Shown: positions 19,652 to 33,529 of the stretch, in pieces
Position numbering within the stretch: the stretch's first letter is position 1
How the letters are laid out: each line of letters opens with the position of its first letter
Assembly: GCA_030268105.1 (NCBI GenBank)
Contig: BSDZ01000032.1
Span: 124,001 to 188,000, forward strand
DNA: 64,000 nucleotides
Direction: 5' to 3'
From: Volvox africanus
Lineage: Eukaryota; Chlorophyta; Chlorophyceae; Chlamydomonadales; Volvocaceae
The notes under the pieces: model-generated
Told to the model about the DNA's origin: nothing
What the model saw: the letters and a program-made list of their open reading frames with translations, nothing else
Database searches by the model: none
Made by a program: the position numbers and the translations under genes

Positions 19652-21645
19652 GTTGAATAACTGCCCTTCTCGCAACACTTCCAGTATCTAACTTGAACGT
19701 TTCTTAATCCATCATCTCTTTTGCGTGGATGCCTGGAATGGGCAATGGAGGGTGGGCCTTCGTAAAACAATGGCGGGAGCGTACGTCGCGCTAGCATGCG
19801 AACAGCAGGATGAATTCCCATCCAAAGCGACTCGCAGCCACAATAGCCCACAGAGGCGCGCACCCATGCACACACACACGCACACACACACACACACATG
19901 CACACACACACACACATGCACACGCACGCACCTACAGAACGGCGCCGCTTCCCTCAGCCCGCTCTGCGTCCTCCTCTTCCATCGCCAAGGTATCACTATC
20001 ATTCGCCGACCGAACGGTGGACCCCCCCGTGATCCCCCAGGATCCCTCAGAACCCCCCAGCGCGGGGGGCAGACTGGCCAGGCGGTTGAAGGAGAGGTTG
20101 AGCACACCCAGATGCTGGGGGGTGATGCCTGCGGGGCAGGACGGGAAAGGGTACCGCATACAGGTCCGAGGGATACAGTCCGAGGGACTGTCATCATTCG
20201 GGCCTCAGGATGAGCGCTGATCGAAAGGAGGCACCTGTGTGTGTAGGATAGGGGGGTACATCACCCGTGGCCACTAACCTGGCAGTCCCTACCTTCCCCG
20301 GTGTTTCGGGGCACCCTCATCCAGTCTCCCATGCCGACTTCTCCGAAATCAGTGGTTTTCCCAGGTTCAGCACCCACCACCAGCATCCTGTGTGTGTGAA
20401 TTTGTGGATGTGCCGCAGCAGGAGGATGAGGGTGCACATAATGGGGAGTGGCGGACCCCAAACTGCCAAAAGAAGAGACTTCTCTCACCCTCTGCTAACG
20501 TCTCAATGTCGTTGCCGGACGCATTAAATACCACCAGGCCATCCAGTTTGAGCACCTCGGCCGGTACGGAACTCCAGCCATTGTGCCACACATCCGCCAC
20601 ATAGACAGCCTGGCACGGGCTGAGACGGAAGAACGGTGGAGAAGAGGCTGAGAGTGAAACCCCGCTTTACCCTTCCCCACCCACCCATTGTGTGTGTGTG
20701 TGTGTGTCTCGGGGGGGGGGGGAAGAGAGGAGTAAGGGGGTTATGCGGCCCCGTGATCCAGTTCCTATCCCCGCAGTTCCCATACTCCTGCGCTTCCGGG
20801 CTTCACAACATGTACATGCATACAACCCTGAAACCCTATCCTTAAGGCCCCTGAGAATGTCACACATGAGAATCTTACCTGAACGTCCGCAACAACTTGT
20901 CGTACGGCTACGACGCTGCGTACAAATCCTGAAGTTCGTTGCCGCCGCTCGGCTGCTCACGGATGCAGTAGCGATAAGTGTACGCCAGCGCCGATACCCG
21001 GACAAGTAAGGGGGCCCGGGCACAAGGAGGAGATTGCCGACACTGCAACGTGACGTGAGCAAGAGATAAAGCACTCAGGATCCGCTGTCAAAGCGTACAG
21101 AAAGCCCTCAACTAGCGTATGGCTACCACTGACATCTCGGTATCATCGTCCGCGCTCGAAGCGGACCAGGGCTCCGTGTGGCTCACCAGGGCCTCCCCAA
21201 GGTTGTCCAGGGTGACACGACCGCCTGTGCGACGACGTCGACGTGGTCTCTCGCGCTCCCTCTGTTTCCGCTTCCGCTGGCCGGCTTCGCCAGTCGCATT
21301 AGCGTCGTCTTGCGCGCATGCAGTGCTGTAATCGATTTTAACGATATATTGTTATTGCTCGCGTCCTCACCTCCATCCGGCGCCGCCAGTTGCTCCCGCT
21401 GCTGATCGGTTACCGCCAGCAGCGAATTGTTTGCCTCACTGGCGCTATCGTTGCCTCCATCAGAGTACCGCCGTCGCTTGCGACCGAACATATCAGTGGA
21501 CGTTGCTGCGGTCGATGCGTCTCGGCCGAAAACCGAAAACCGACTCACCGAACGCCAGGAAAAAACCGCTACCCTCGTCGTCATCGTCTTCCAACAGGAC
21601 CCGTACATCGGGGGCTTCAAAAACCTCATCGTCGTTGCTGATCAT
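19648..21645 (-). CDS. LRR protein gene, unit 2 copy
   Basis: Same exons as the unit 1 copy. The CA tract in the last intron and the G run in intron 4 are each two bases longer; no exon difference was seen. Confidence 0.58.
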
Positions 21646-24600
21646 GCACGGGACGGGTAGGAAAGAGAAAGAAGAGAACGAAAACGATATGGAACCCATA
21701 ACGGGAGGTACCGCATGATAGCAGCAGGTTGTGAAGAAGGCAGGGTGTACAAATAATTCGGCGTGCGTGGGTGCATTCAGTTTAAAGTTTTCGTTTGGGT
21801 GGACGCATATATGTGTGCGTGGTGGGTACCTGTGTGAACCACCTGCTACTACTCGCTGAATCGCAAGAGACTAAGTGGAACGCATCTAGCATTGCGTGAG
21901 AGACAGGGGAAAGGACAAGCGAGCGATTACACGCTTATCACAAATGCTAACATCCATTTCCTTCATTGTAATTTACCCCATTATGGATAACACGCGTATC
22001 ATATAATTCATGCTGTTAACTTCATTTTAAAATCAGAATTCCTGCGTGGTAAAGCCCCAACCGGCCCGACTCTTGATGGGCCTTATCTAGCGCTGCGTAT
22101 CTATACATGCATGGCAGCCGAATATCTATACACTGCACTAAAAAGCGCCGCCCTCTTATCCATCCCAACTTACAGGTCACGAGGGACTTGGTTTGATGGC
22201 CCAGCTGCACCTCTGACTCCCCTCCTGGCGCCTCCTCCCCGCTGAGTGCCTCCTGAAGGGGGCGTGGGCATGATGGACATCACAACGTTGAAGTGGAGGG
22301 TGGCAGCTTAATATGATGGGCAGTTTAGTTCAGCCGTGGATCTTAGCCGCTTCCCTAAGAGGATGGGTCATGTCGGGCGTGCTTCCATGTCCGCCCTCAA
22401 ATATCTCCCTTGTCCGTAACTGGGCTGACGTTCATATATTTGGCAGTATATGAGGGTTTTCGTTATGCCCAGCTCCGTATGAGATTGCGTTTAGGCCTTT
22501 GTGTGTTGAGAGGCAGCGTGCCACTGTCCAAAATCAGAACTGCACCCCAAAGCACCATGAGCCCTTCTTCCTTCTGATACTATAGTACAAATCTCCACTG
22601 CGTGAGTTTGGATCCTGCCGTCGCTTGCAACTTCACTTCCTCTACACAGCTGATGCCCGACGTGATAGCCCCGGAGAGCGATCGGTCACTGGCGCTGCAC
22701 GAATCTCTCTGGTGGTGGCGATGGTTGCAGAAGGAGGATTGACCCGCTTACGCAGTTTGTGGCTTCCGGACTGGGCGGCGCCCCCTCATCAGCTGGTCCA
22801 GTGGCAGATGCAGATCGCACAGGTAAGCTTCCTCAGCAGGTCCGCGATTGCCTCGACCATTTAGCCGATCTCGCCATCCACAGGCGATACCGTGTGTATA
22901 GTGTGTAAAATTCATTCGGCTTCTCAAGTCGTATAATAGTTAATGCCTGTAAAGGCCATGGCATGGATCTCAGTTCTCAGGCGTCGTAGCACCGTATTTC
23001 ACCTCCTGGGTTCCGCCAGCCTACCGTCAGTGGCCATGCCCTCTTTACTGACACATGCACTCCACTCATACCGATCGCAGATGGCCCCACTGGTGGCGCT
23101 CCGTATGGTTGACCACCACTACTTCTGGCGGCTGCCGGCACCCGTTGGTTGTCCGGAGGTGCAGGACAGACTGGAGGCGGCGGGGCCGGCAAGCCGCCGT
23201 GTCGACGATACAACGCTCGCAAACACTGCCAAGAGAGCAACCAGCAGCGTTGCCCCGAAACCGCCTCCGGCGACGGCGTGGAGGCGCGCCCGCTGACGCC
23301 CCGTCGCGGTAGTCAATGACGGGGGCGGCGACTTCCCTTCTGGGGCGCGGTGGTTGGTGAAGGTGCTCGGTCGCATTTTGCCCGTCTTCCCGAAACGAAC
23401 AAGAAGCGTTCGTCCCTAGGGACGAGACGCAGAAAGCCAAGAAGGGATGTGAACCGTGAAGCTGTTGCCGGCTGCGGTTCAGTCGCCCCAACGGCTCCCT
23501 CCAACGAGGCAGGAGGAGAAGAAATCGCTATTAGGGGCGTTATTCCGTTGTGCCACCTTGTTCCACCCAAGATGCCGCCCAGTCGTACGACGCGCCTCCT
23601 GGACGAGTTCTGGAAGGGATGAGTCAAAGCCGCTGCTGGAGATGCCTGGGGTATGAAATCGATTTTACCGTTAGATGTGAATTGATGGCTCGGCTCGCCT
23701 TGCATTAAGTGTTTTGCATTTGTTTGTTGGAATAAGGTTACGAGCAGACGACGTCTCTAATAAAACAGTGTTTTACCGGTGGACTTCTTAGGTCAAGCCA
23801 AAGCCGGTGCGGGTCAGCTGGCGGTTGCCGCGAAGGGTTACCGGAGGTCCAAGGTTAAATGGATTGGTTGGTTACGGTCGAATGGATGGTGAACCAAATG
23901 TGGTTTCAGAGCGGGTCACTTCGGACAGGAACTTTAACAGGACTTCAAGTATATGTATACTAGAGAATCAACCGGTTTTGCTAGGTATCTGCTGTGTCAG
24001 TCCAGTATCGCGAACCGTCGGCGGGGGCGATGGAATCAGAGGACGTAACGGGTGTCGCAGTGTGGCGCGGGCAACTTGCACTGTCTTTTCAGAGTGTCAC
24101 CGTTGACTGCCTATTTTGGTTGGAAATTCATGTGATACTGTACGAGGCGTGTCAGACTCACAGCATTATTGAAAAGTTGTTTTCTGTGCGCTGATTTTCG
24201 ATTTTCAAAGAACCTCAAAGTTTAGCTGGCCACTGCTGGCCTTCCCTTGCTTGCTGCTCTCAGGAGATGTCGGACGTCACTTTCGCGGGCATCTATCCAG
24301 AAAGCTGCAACTACAGCAACATTTCAATCATGCTGTCCTCAATAAGCGCTGATGGTTGCGAGGAACAGATAACAGGCCTTGATGCGGTGTCTTGGGGACT
24401 GGCACGGTATTTTGCAATAAACACGTCTTTCCTATATAATCCAGTTAACCGACCGTTGAAGCCGGGGTAAACTCTAACCGGTCGTTCGGATATGAAGCTT
24501 CCCATGGCCGCACCAGATAATCTAGTGCTAATAGATACCGGATTCATTTGGAGAGTAAGTGGGGCATGCTGGGCGTGTCTGGGGCGGTCGGTCGTCGATG

Positions 24601-26954
24601 ATGCAGTGAGCCATTCATCCTCGATCCGCAGAGCTCATGGGCAACCAGTTTCAGCTTTCAGGAAGGGAGGGTAGCGTGCAGTATGGCCAAGCAAGCAGCT
24701 CCCACGCTAGAATTCTCCTTCTTTGGGATTAGAAGCTGACATTGGACCCCCGCACCAACCATCTGCTCCGTTGGTCCATCTCTGATCATGGCGGGCAAAA
24801 GCTTAATGGTAGGCTGGCCCAGGACGGGGCCGGGGACGGGGCCGGGGACGGGGGCGGGGACGGGGACGGGGACGGGGACGGGGACGGGGACGGGGACGGG
24901 GACGGGGACGGGGACGGGGACGGGGACGGGGACGGGGACGGGGGCGGGGGCGGGGGCGGGGATGGGATTGGGGCTTCCCTCCTCCATCTCGGATGCTGAG
25001 ATGACTGCTGTCCTGGAGGCCATGAGCCCCAATAAGGCGGATCTCAAGCGTACCTCTCAGTGCACGGGTTGCCGGAGAGACTTCGCAAGCACTTGACAGC
25101 TGTGCTGCTGCCGGCAATCTGAGGGCCACCATAGATGATAGATAAGACGCTGAGGCAACTATATCAATATATCTTATATCTTGTTATGGGGCTTTTGTCG
25201 ATCGAAATTGTTAGTTGCCAAGCCCTTGCTTGCATCGGCTGGCAGTATGTAACGGCTCCCCATAAAGGTTACATGCGCTCCTTGTAACGCCATGCCTGCT
25301 CCACGCAGCAGCCCATTATATTGTCAAGATACATCTATCTACCGTTCTAACATCGGCAAGTGCGTACTTAGTGATAAATATTAACCGGTCAGCCCTGCAT
25401 AGAATTCCTAGCAGGAAATCTATCATGGCTGCCAGTGGTTCACCCCCACAGTCAGCCTGCTGATCAATCTTGCTTATCCCCAGAAATAAACTGCAAATAA
25501 TACATTACGTAGATCAACCATTTTATTAACAGAATAACCAGAAGAATCGCTGGTCCCAGAGAAACGGACTCGTGGAAAGGAAGGGTGTGGCGGCAGGTTA
25601 TGGCTCAGTAGCCGTACAACACAAAACGCGCGCTACAGTTTTGATACTGCCTATGTACAGTAGTACGATCACCTAATTTTGTACGACCGCAATTCATGTC
25701 AATTAAAGCCTATCATCATGACTTTCAACGTTTAACGTTCTTACTAAGACATAAGCTGCTGCGGTGTTTTTGTGGAATGAATGGTGGTAAGTGAGGGCTG
25801 CGGTGAGCTGCATTCACGGTCCATGCTTGACCTGTACCGGGTGCGGCGGTATCCCCCACACGACTACACAAGGATAACAAATAGCGCACGTGTGAAAGCA
25901 TGAGTGCGTTACACATCATTGTGAGTACAGCATCAGGGATACTTCCCACATTAGCAACTATACCCGCTTTCATCGCACCGACGGCTCCACCATCCAGTGC
26001 CATGCACTACCGTGTGTCCCACATGCCTCGTGCCCAACACAAGCCTTAAGAACGGCACCTGGTCCCCATCCGCCGGGATATGCCCGTTTGCCAGTGGTCG
26101 GTGAAGGTGCGACAAACACCGCACCCTACAACCACGATATCACCCTGAACAGGATGGACGGAATACTGGGAATGAAGCCTTCCAGGCTACCCATATCTGC
26201 AGCTAAGAGACCTCGGAATGACTCGGACCGAATGAAGCCCGAAGCAGACGGACCCGCACTGGACTAATGTAAAACATTGTGCCTTCCATATCACACAAAC
26301 TTAGGAAACAGCACAATTTAGTTAAGCCAGGCCAAGCAGGTCGGAGACGACCGCACTCCGCTGTAGGCTGCCGAACTTGAAAACAAACTTGAACAAACAA
26401 CAGGACATCACCATATCCCAATCACCGACTTGGGCCGATCAGAAGGGCAAATGTCCGCACGCTTTTCTCCCGCTAGTTTGGCGTTACTACAGCGGTTCGT
26501 CTGGTTGCCTCACATGTACTGCACGCAGAAAATATATACCTAATGCTGTGGGCAAATGAAAGGGATGCGACGAAACAGGTCCCCTCATGCCCCCATCGGC
26601 AAGCCCAAAACAGTTGTTGCAATGGCGCTGTTGTGGTGTGCGCTTGCTGAGGCTATGGAAGCGTGGTTTGCCCCGCAAACCAACAAGCCAACCTCTAGCG
26701 TTAGCCGCCATCGGCAGATTAATCGTTGCAAACACCGTGGAACGAATTTTTCGCTGTCCCAAACACACATATTTGTTTCAATCAGATACTTATCCAAGAA
26801 CCTATCCTAAAATCCATAGACATCCAAATTGATGCATAAAAAACTAGACCTCAACCTTGTTTCCCAGATTTGGTACCGGCTCAAACCGTATTCAACTCGC
26901 GTCAATGCTCTCAATTTGGCTTTAGTTAACGCAACTAATACAATTGCTTAGCAA

Positions 26955-28499
26955 TTACCTCCGCCATTTGCAACCTGTTTGCAGCTGCGAGCTGGCTGAG
27001 GGCGACGAAGCTACCACCTCGCAAAGTGACCACCCCATCCAGACCGCCCAGACGCTTAAGGGGACATCCCCAACCCCCCCCCCAACCAAGCTCTCAACCA
27101 TGTGTGCACTTCCTACCGTGGCAGCGTTAGCGCATTGCCGGCCGTCACTGTCCCCGCCATCTCGCCCGCCCATTTCATACTGGCCCTCCTGATTCCCCCG
27201 GCCATACTCCCCAGCGCGGCCCTGCTGCGTCTCGGGCACCTTCGAAACACTTTTTGAAGCTTCACAGGGCACCACAGCAATGCTTGCGGCATACCCCACT
27301 GACAAAATGCCCACGTCTCGAGGTGCGAGCGGCAAATTTGGCAATAGCCTGGCAGGCGGCGCCACCATGGGGCGCTGCATCTCGCTCCCCTCATCCAGGC
27401 AGCGTGAACCAGTGGCCCCCTCTCTGCTGGAGCCTTCACGCTGAAACTGGAGCTCCTGTGCGGCGGTGGAGATGCTGGGCGCTGTAGACGGCCAGCTGTT
27501 CGGCAGCTTACTGCGACTCAGATGGGAAAAGCGTCTCCTCGCTTCCTCCAGCGCGGCCATCATCCGTCGGCGACCAGCCGCGGCACGAGCCAGCGCCAAA
27601 GCGTGAACTGAATCCGTGCATAACAAACCACCCTCTGAGCTGAAAGCTGCCACGGGAGGGATAAGCCAGAATAATGGAGATACAAGACGGTACTTCTGCT
27701 TAACATGTCCGCCGACAGGTTGGCCAGACTTCGGCGCTACCGTTGGAAAAGGAGTATTGCCCACAAAGGATGTGATGAAAGAGCTGGAGGGGAAACAGCC
27801 AGATGCATCGCTAATGGAAGCGTCCGTTTCCACTGCCTGTGCCAAATCAGCATTAGCGATGGGCGCTGGAGCTATTGCACCGCCCGAAATGCAACATGAC
27901 GCAAAGTAAGCTGGCGTGACCGGAAGAGGGGGCGTGCCTGCATCCATCAAAACCAGCACTTCCACAGTAGCCGCAGAACAGATAATTGCGCCGCTTGTTT
28001 GAAACGTCACACTCTTGGCCTTTCAACGACCTTCACAGGCTGCCTTCGGCTGTGAAAGAGCAGAGCGCCTTGACAGGCGGCCCGCTGGCCGGAGCTGCCC
28101 ACGGGGTGGGTCCAGTATCATAAAAGACGGAGTATGAATGCTATGCGGGCTATGAAGGCTGCACGGCTCATAACCGCCTGCAAGTCGGTCATCGTCGCTC
28201 CAGTCTGAACTACTGGGAAAGCACCTGCCGTCGCTGTCTCTATCACTGTCGGCGTGTGAGCTGCCTTGACTGCTGGAGGCGCTGCCCCCGGTGCTGCACG
28301 TGGAGCCCATATCGCCGCGCTCATCGACCAGACAGCAAGTACTACTACTGATGTAGCTGCAGATCATAGTGCCATGCGCGCCACCCAGCGCTGGCACGTG
28401 GCATGTTGATGGCGAGGCCGGAACAACGGGCTGTGCTGCTGCTGCAACGTCTAAATGATCCTCATAATATTGTCGTTGATAAGGACATGTATTAAGCGC
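26955..28499 (-). CDS. Long Ser/Ala/Gly-rich frame, unit 3 copy
   Basis: Identical reading frame, with TGA at 28025-28023. Confidence 0.48.
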
Positions 28500-29276
28500 T
28501 TACATCTGCGGCGAAGAGCACGAAATTAGCAGCATCCCATCACAGACATAACGATAAAGAGGACAACAGGCATATGTATACTGAATCTAATAATCAAGAC
28601 GATATCAAACGCATTACATCTTCGTCCCTGAAGATTACAGCGCCACCATCGAGACGCCGACACCCCGTGACTCACCCGTGTGCTCTAATCCCTAGGCGCT
28701 GACATATGATGTTATGAAGATAGGTCAATCCAGCCCAAATGAAGCACAGTAATAATGTATTGGCAAGATTCATACCGCCAACACCGCCTCCTGCAGCCAA
28801 CAGCTCACCATGTAATAACAATGATGTTAACGTTCATTTAGCTCAAGTTGGAGTGAATAGGGTTATTAAGTGTTACATCATCATTGCGCCCAGGATGTGG
28901 GAGGTGATCGCAAAGCTCAAAAAGGTAATATCGTGCTCAGTGAACGTATTAAACGGCGTTATTCATGGATAATGAAAAGATGATCATCCGACACATTTTC
29001 TGTTCAGCCGCACGCGAAGCGAAATTAATTTAAAAGGAGGTCTATACCAATCCATCACATCGGACCATGTCGTAAATCCCATTGAAAGTATGGAAAGTTG
29101 TAACAGACCTAAATTTAGGCAATAGAAACAACGCTCTATGCCGCACGTTCGCCTGCGAAAGTCCACTGCGAAAATTTTCATTTCGACGGCCGCCTGTTAT
29201 GATACACATTTGATATTTTGCCGTCTAGCACCATATCATCACGTAACGTGCTGACCTTAAACCGATGACTGAAAGA

Positions 29277-29660
29277 TCACAGAGGATGATGCCGTTTTAG
29301 CATTACGTACATGCGCAAACAACGCCTTCCCAAAGGCATGGCTGCTACGACCTGGCAGGTAGCGTCCCTGTTGACCGCCATATGTAGCTTCACACGGCCA
29401 ACCCGGGGGAGCAAACTTTTAAGCCGCGCGCTTGCTCGATCCTGCAATCCAAGCGAATCCACAGAACGACGTTGGTTGAATTCGGCCTTAATCAGGCATA
29501 GTAGAAGTATGGCACTCACTTGGAGCATGCAGGCAGACTGCCGTTGTCTCTTCAAAGTCGTTTCCCCCTGAAACCCTATCCTTAAGGCCCCTGAGAATGT
29601 CACACATGAGAATCTTACCTGAACGCCATAACTAACAAAACAAAGGATGCGATGGCTCAG
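29277..29660 (-). CDS. Small spliced gene, unit 3 copy
   Basis: Intact in the truncated unit, about 420 bp from the deletion junction; no difference from unit 1 was seen. Confidence 0.4.
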   Translation of the reverse strand: MSHRILCFVSYGVQVRFSCVTFSGALRIGFQGETTLKRQRQSACMLQVSAILLLCLIKAEFNQRRSVDSLGLQDRASARLKSLLPRVGRVKLHMAVNRDATCQVVAAMPLGRRCLRMYVMLKRHHPL

Positions 29661-29811
29661 TCAGTGAGATCGTCCCGCGCGAACTGGTAGCAACCGAAGT
29701 CGCTTACTCTACTACTTCTCTGTTCTCGTACCTAGCACCGTCCTTGAACACCCAGACTATAGGGAGCCTTTTGCTGCGTCACATGCCTGGAGTATTTCAA
29801 GATTTCGAGGT

Positions 29812-30280
29812 TCATAAGAAGTACCCTGGGGCTTGACCCCGAAGCCTGGGACATGCGCTTCTAAAAGAACCCGAATTTTCTCTGCCACCAAATACCGCGG
29901 TATATATAAACGACCAAACCGTCCCTCGTGCCCAACATAATGCTTTTAAATAGGCAATGGCCTTTGACTGTGCAGATTGTTTTATCCAAACCCCTACCTT
30001 TTTGCAACAACCAGCGCAATCTTGCACATACCTGGAAATCCGCTACTCGCATCAACGGCACGCCTCTCTCCTCCGCCATAAAGGCAGGAGGAGAAGAAAT
30101 CGCTATTAGGGGCGTTATTCCGTTGTGCCACCTTGTTCCACCCAAGATGCCGCCCAGTCGTACGACGCGCCTCCTGGACGAGTTCTGGAAGGGATGAGTC
30201 AAAGCCGCTGCTGGAGATGCCTGGGGTATGAAATCGATTTTACCGTTAGATGTGAATTGATGGCTCGGCTCGCCTTGCAT
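29812..30280 (-). CDS. Chimeric gene created by the unit 3/4 deletion
   Basis: The deletion joins the first 66 codons of the ORF that starts at unit position 1231 (MQGEPSHQF...) to the C-terminal part of the four-exon unknown gene, in frame. The fused exon 30280-30032 ends ...MRVADFQ at the normal donor; the normal 64-nt intron and last exon (29967-29812) follow, giving a predicted 134 aa protein. Without splicing the frame is still open for 139 codons. The fusion replaces the Cys-rich part and most of exon 3 of the downstream gene. Whether it is transcribed is unknown; it would use the upstream sequence of the ORF and not that of the LRR/unknown gene pair. Confidence 0.6.
30075..30092. other. 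Inter-unit deletion junction (unit 7609 joined to unit 1034)
   Basis: Left of the junction the sequence equals unit positions up to 7609; right of it, positions from about 1034. The two shared bases AG at 30082-30083 could belong to either side, a 2-bp microhomology. Relative to two full units, about 4660 bp is missing. The short overlap points to end joining or replication slippage; homologous unequal crossover would have kept units in register. Confidence 0.93.
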
Positions 30281-33200
30281 TAAGTGTTTTGCATTTGTTT
30301 GTTGGAATAAGGTTACGAGCAGACGACGTCTCTAATAAAACAGTGTTTTACCGGTGGACTTCTTAGGTCAAGCCAAAGCCGGTGCGGGTCAGCTGGCGGT
30401 TGCCGCGAAGGGTTACCGGAGGTCCAAGGTTAAATGGATTGGTTGGTTACGGTCGAATGGATGGTGAACCAAATGTGGTTTCAGAGCGGGTCACTTCGGA
30501 CAGGAACTTTAACAGGACTTCAAGTATATGTATACTAGAGAATCAACCGGTTTTGCTAGGTATCTGCTGTGTCAGTCCAGTATCGCGAACCGTCGGCGGG
30601 GGCGATGGAATCAGAGGACGTAACGGGTGTCGCAGTGTGGCGCGGGCAACTTGCACTGTCTTTTCAGAGTGTCACCGTTGACTGCCTATTTTGGTTGGAA
30701 ATTCATGTGATACTGTACGAGGCGTGTCAGACTCACAGCATTATTGAAAAGTTGTTTTCTGTGCGCTGATTTTCGATTTTCAAAGAACCTCAAAGTTTAG
30801 CTGGCCACTGCTGGCCTTCCCTTGCTTGCTGCTCTCAGGAGATGTCGGACGTCACTTTCGCGGGCATCTATCCAGAAAGCTGCAACTACAGCAACATTTC
30901 AATCATGCTGTCCTCAATAAGCGCTGATGGTTGCGAGGAACAGATAACAGGCCTTGATGCGGTGTCTTGGGGACTGGCACGGTATTTTGCAATAAACACG
31001 TCTTTCCTATATAATCCAGTTAACCGACCGTTGAAGCCGGGGTAAACTCTAACCGGTCGTTCGGATATGAAGCTTCCCATGGCCGCACCAGATAATCTAG
31101 TGCTAATAGATACCGGATTCATTTGGAGAGTAAGTGGGGCATGCTGGGCGTGTCTGGGGCGGTCGGTCGTCGATGATGCAGTGAGCCATTCATCCTCGAT
31201 CCGCAGAGCTCATGGGCAACCAGTTTCAGCTTTCAGGAAGGGAGGGTAGCGTGCAGTATGGCCAAGCAAGCAGCTCCCACGCTAGAATTCTCCTTCTTTG
31301 GGATTAGAAGCTGACATTGGACCCCCGCACCAACCATCTGCTCCGTTGGTCCATCTCTGATCATGGCGGGCAAAAGCTTAATGGTAGGCTGGCCCAGGAC
31401 GGGGCCGGGGACGGGGCCGGGGACGGGGGCGGGGACGGGGACGGGGACGGGGACGGGGACGGGGACGGGGACGGGGACGGGGACGGGGACGGGGACGGGG
31501 ACGGGGACGGGGACGGGGGCGGGGGCGGGGGCGGGGATGGGATTGGGGCTTCCCTCCTCCATCTCGGATGCTGAGATGACTGCTGTCCTGGAGGCCATGA
31601 GCCCCAATAAGGCGGATCTCAAGCGTACCTCTCAGTGCACGGGTTGCCGGAGAGACTTCGCAAGCACTTGACAGCTGTGCTGCTGCCGGCAATCTGAGGG
31701 CCACCATAGATGATAGATAAGACGCTGAGGCAACTATATCAATATATCTTATATCTTGTTATGGGGCTTTTGTCGATCGAAATTGTTAGTTGCCAAGCCC
31801 TTGCTTGCATCGGCTGGCAGTATGTAACGGCTCCCCATAAAGGTTACATGCGCTCCTTGTAACGCCATGCCTGCTCCACGCAGCAGCCCATTATATTGTC
31901 AAGATACATCTATCTACCGTTCTAACATCGGCAAGTGCGTACTTAGTGATAAATATTAACCGGTCAGCCCTGCATAGAATTCCTAGCAGGAAATCTATCA
32001 TGGCTGCCAGTGGTTCACCCCCACAGTCAGCCTGCTGATCAATCTTGCTTATCCCCAGAAATAAACTGCAAATAATACATTACGTAGATCAACCATTTTA
32101 TTAACAGAATAACCAGAAGAATCGCTGGTCCCAGAGAAACGGACTCGTGGAAAGGAAGGGTGTGGCGGCAGGTTATGGCTCAGTAGCCGTACAACACAAA
32201 ACGCGCGCTACAGTTTTGATACTGCCTATGTACAGTAGTACGATCACCTAATTTTGTACGACCGCAATTCATGTCAATTAAAGCCTATCATCATGACTTT
32301 CAACGTTTAACGTTCTTACTAAGACATAAGCTGCTGCGGTGTTTTTGTGGAATGAATGGTGGTAAGTGAGGGCTGCGGTGAGCTGCATTCACGGTCCATG
32401 CTTGACCTGTACCGGGTGCGGCGGTATCCCCCACACGACTACACAAGGATAACAAATAGCGCACGTGTGAAAGCATGAGTGCGTTACACATCATTGTGAG
32501 TACAGCATCAGGGATACTTCCCACATTAGCAACTATACCCGCTTTCATCGCACCGACGGCTCCACCATCCAGTGCCATGCACTACCGTGTGTCCCACATG
32601 CCTCGTGCCCAACACAAGCCTTAAGAACGGCACCTGGTCCCCATCCGCCGGGATATGCCCGTTTGCCAGTGGTCGGTGAAGGTGCGACAAACACCGCACC
32701 CTACAACCACGATATCACCCTGAACAGGATGGACGGAATACTGGGAATGAAGCCTTCCAGGCTACCCATATCTGCAGCTAAGAGACCTCGGAATGACTCG
32801 GACCGAATGAAGCCCGAAGCAGACGGACCCGCACTGGACTAATGTAAAACATTGTGCCTTCCATATCACACAAACTTAGGAAACAGCACAATTTAGTTAA
32901 GCCAGGCCAAGCAGGTCGGAGACGACCGCACTCCGCTGTAGGCTGCCGAACTTGAAAACAAACTTGAACAAACAACAGGACATCACCATATCCCAATCAC
33001 CGACTTGGGCCGATCAGAAGGGCAAATGTCCGCACGCTTTTCTCCCGCTAGTTTGGCGTTACTACAGCGGTTCGTCTGGTTGCCTCACATGTACTGCACG
33101 CAGAAAATATATACCTAATGCTGTGGGCAAATGAAAGGGATGCGACGAAACAGGTCCCCTCATGCCCCCATCGGCAAGCCCAAAACAGTTGTTGCAATGG

Positions 33201-33529
33201 CGCTGTTGTGGTGTGCGCTTGCTGAGGCTATGGAAGCGTGGTTTGCCCCGCAAACCAACAAGCCAACCTCTAGCGTTAGCCGCCATCGGCAGATTAATCG
33301 TTGCAAACACCGTGGAACGAATTTTTCGCTGTCCCAAACACACATATTTGTTTCAATCAGATACTTATCCAAGAACCTATCCTAAAATCCATAGACATCC
33401 AAATTGATGCATAAAAAACTAGACCTCAACCTTGTTTCCCAGATTTGGTACCGGCTCAAACCGTATTCAACTCGCGTCAATGCTCTCAATTTGGCTTTAG
33501 TTAACGCAACTAATACAATTGCTTAGCAA

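Larger units (their letters stand above)
11236..22474. repeat. Tandem unit 2 (complete, 11239 bp)
   Basis: Differs from unit 1 by A at 18416 (unit position 7181), two extra bases in the CA tract near 19875-19900, a 12-G run near 20711-20722 and T at 22218 (unit position 10979). The first three are shared with unit 4 only. Confidence 0.95.
22475..30083. repeat. Tandem unit 3 (right-truncated, 7609 bp)
   Basis: Matches unit positions 1-7609 and then jumps to unit position about 1034. It carries T at 25661 (unit 3187) and the A/C pair at unit 3409/3415 shared with units 4 and 5. It lacks the LRR gene, most of the downstream four-exon gene and the gene fragment at the unit end. Confidence 0.95.
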
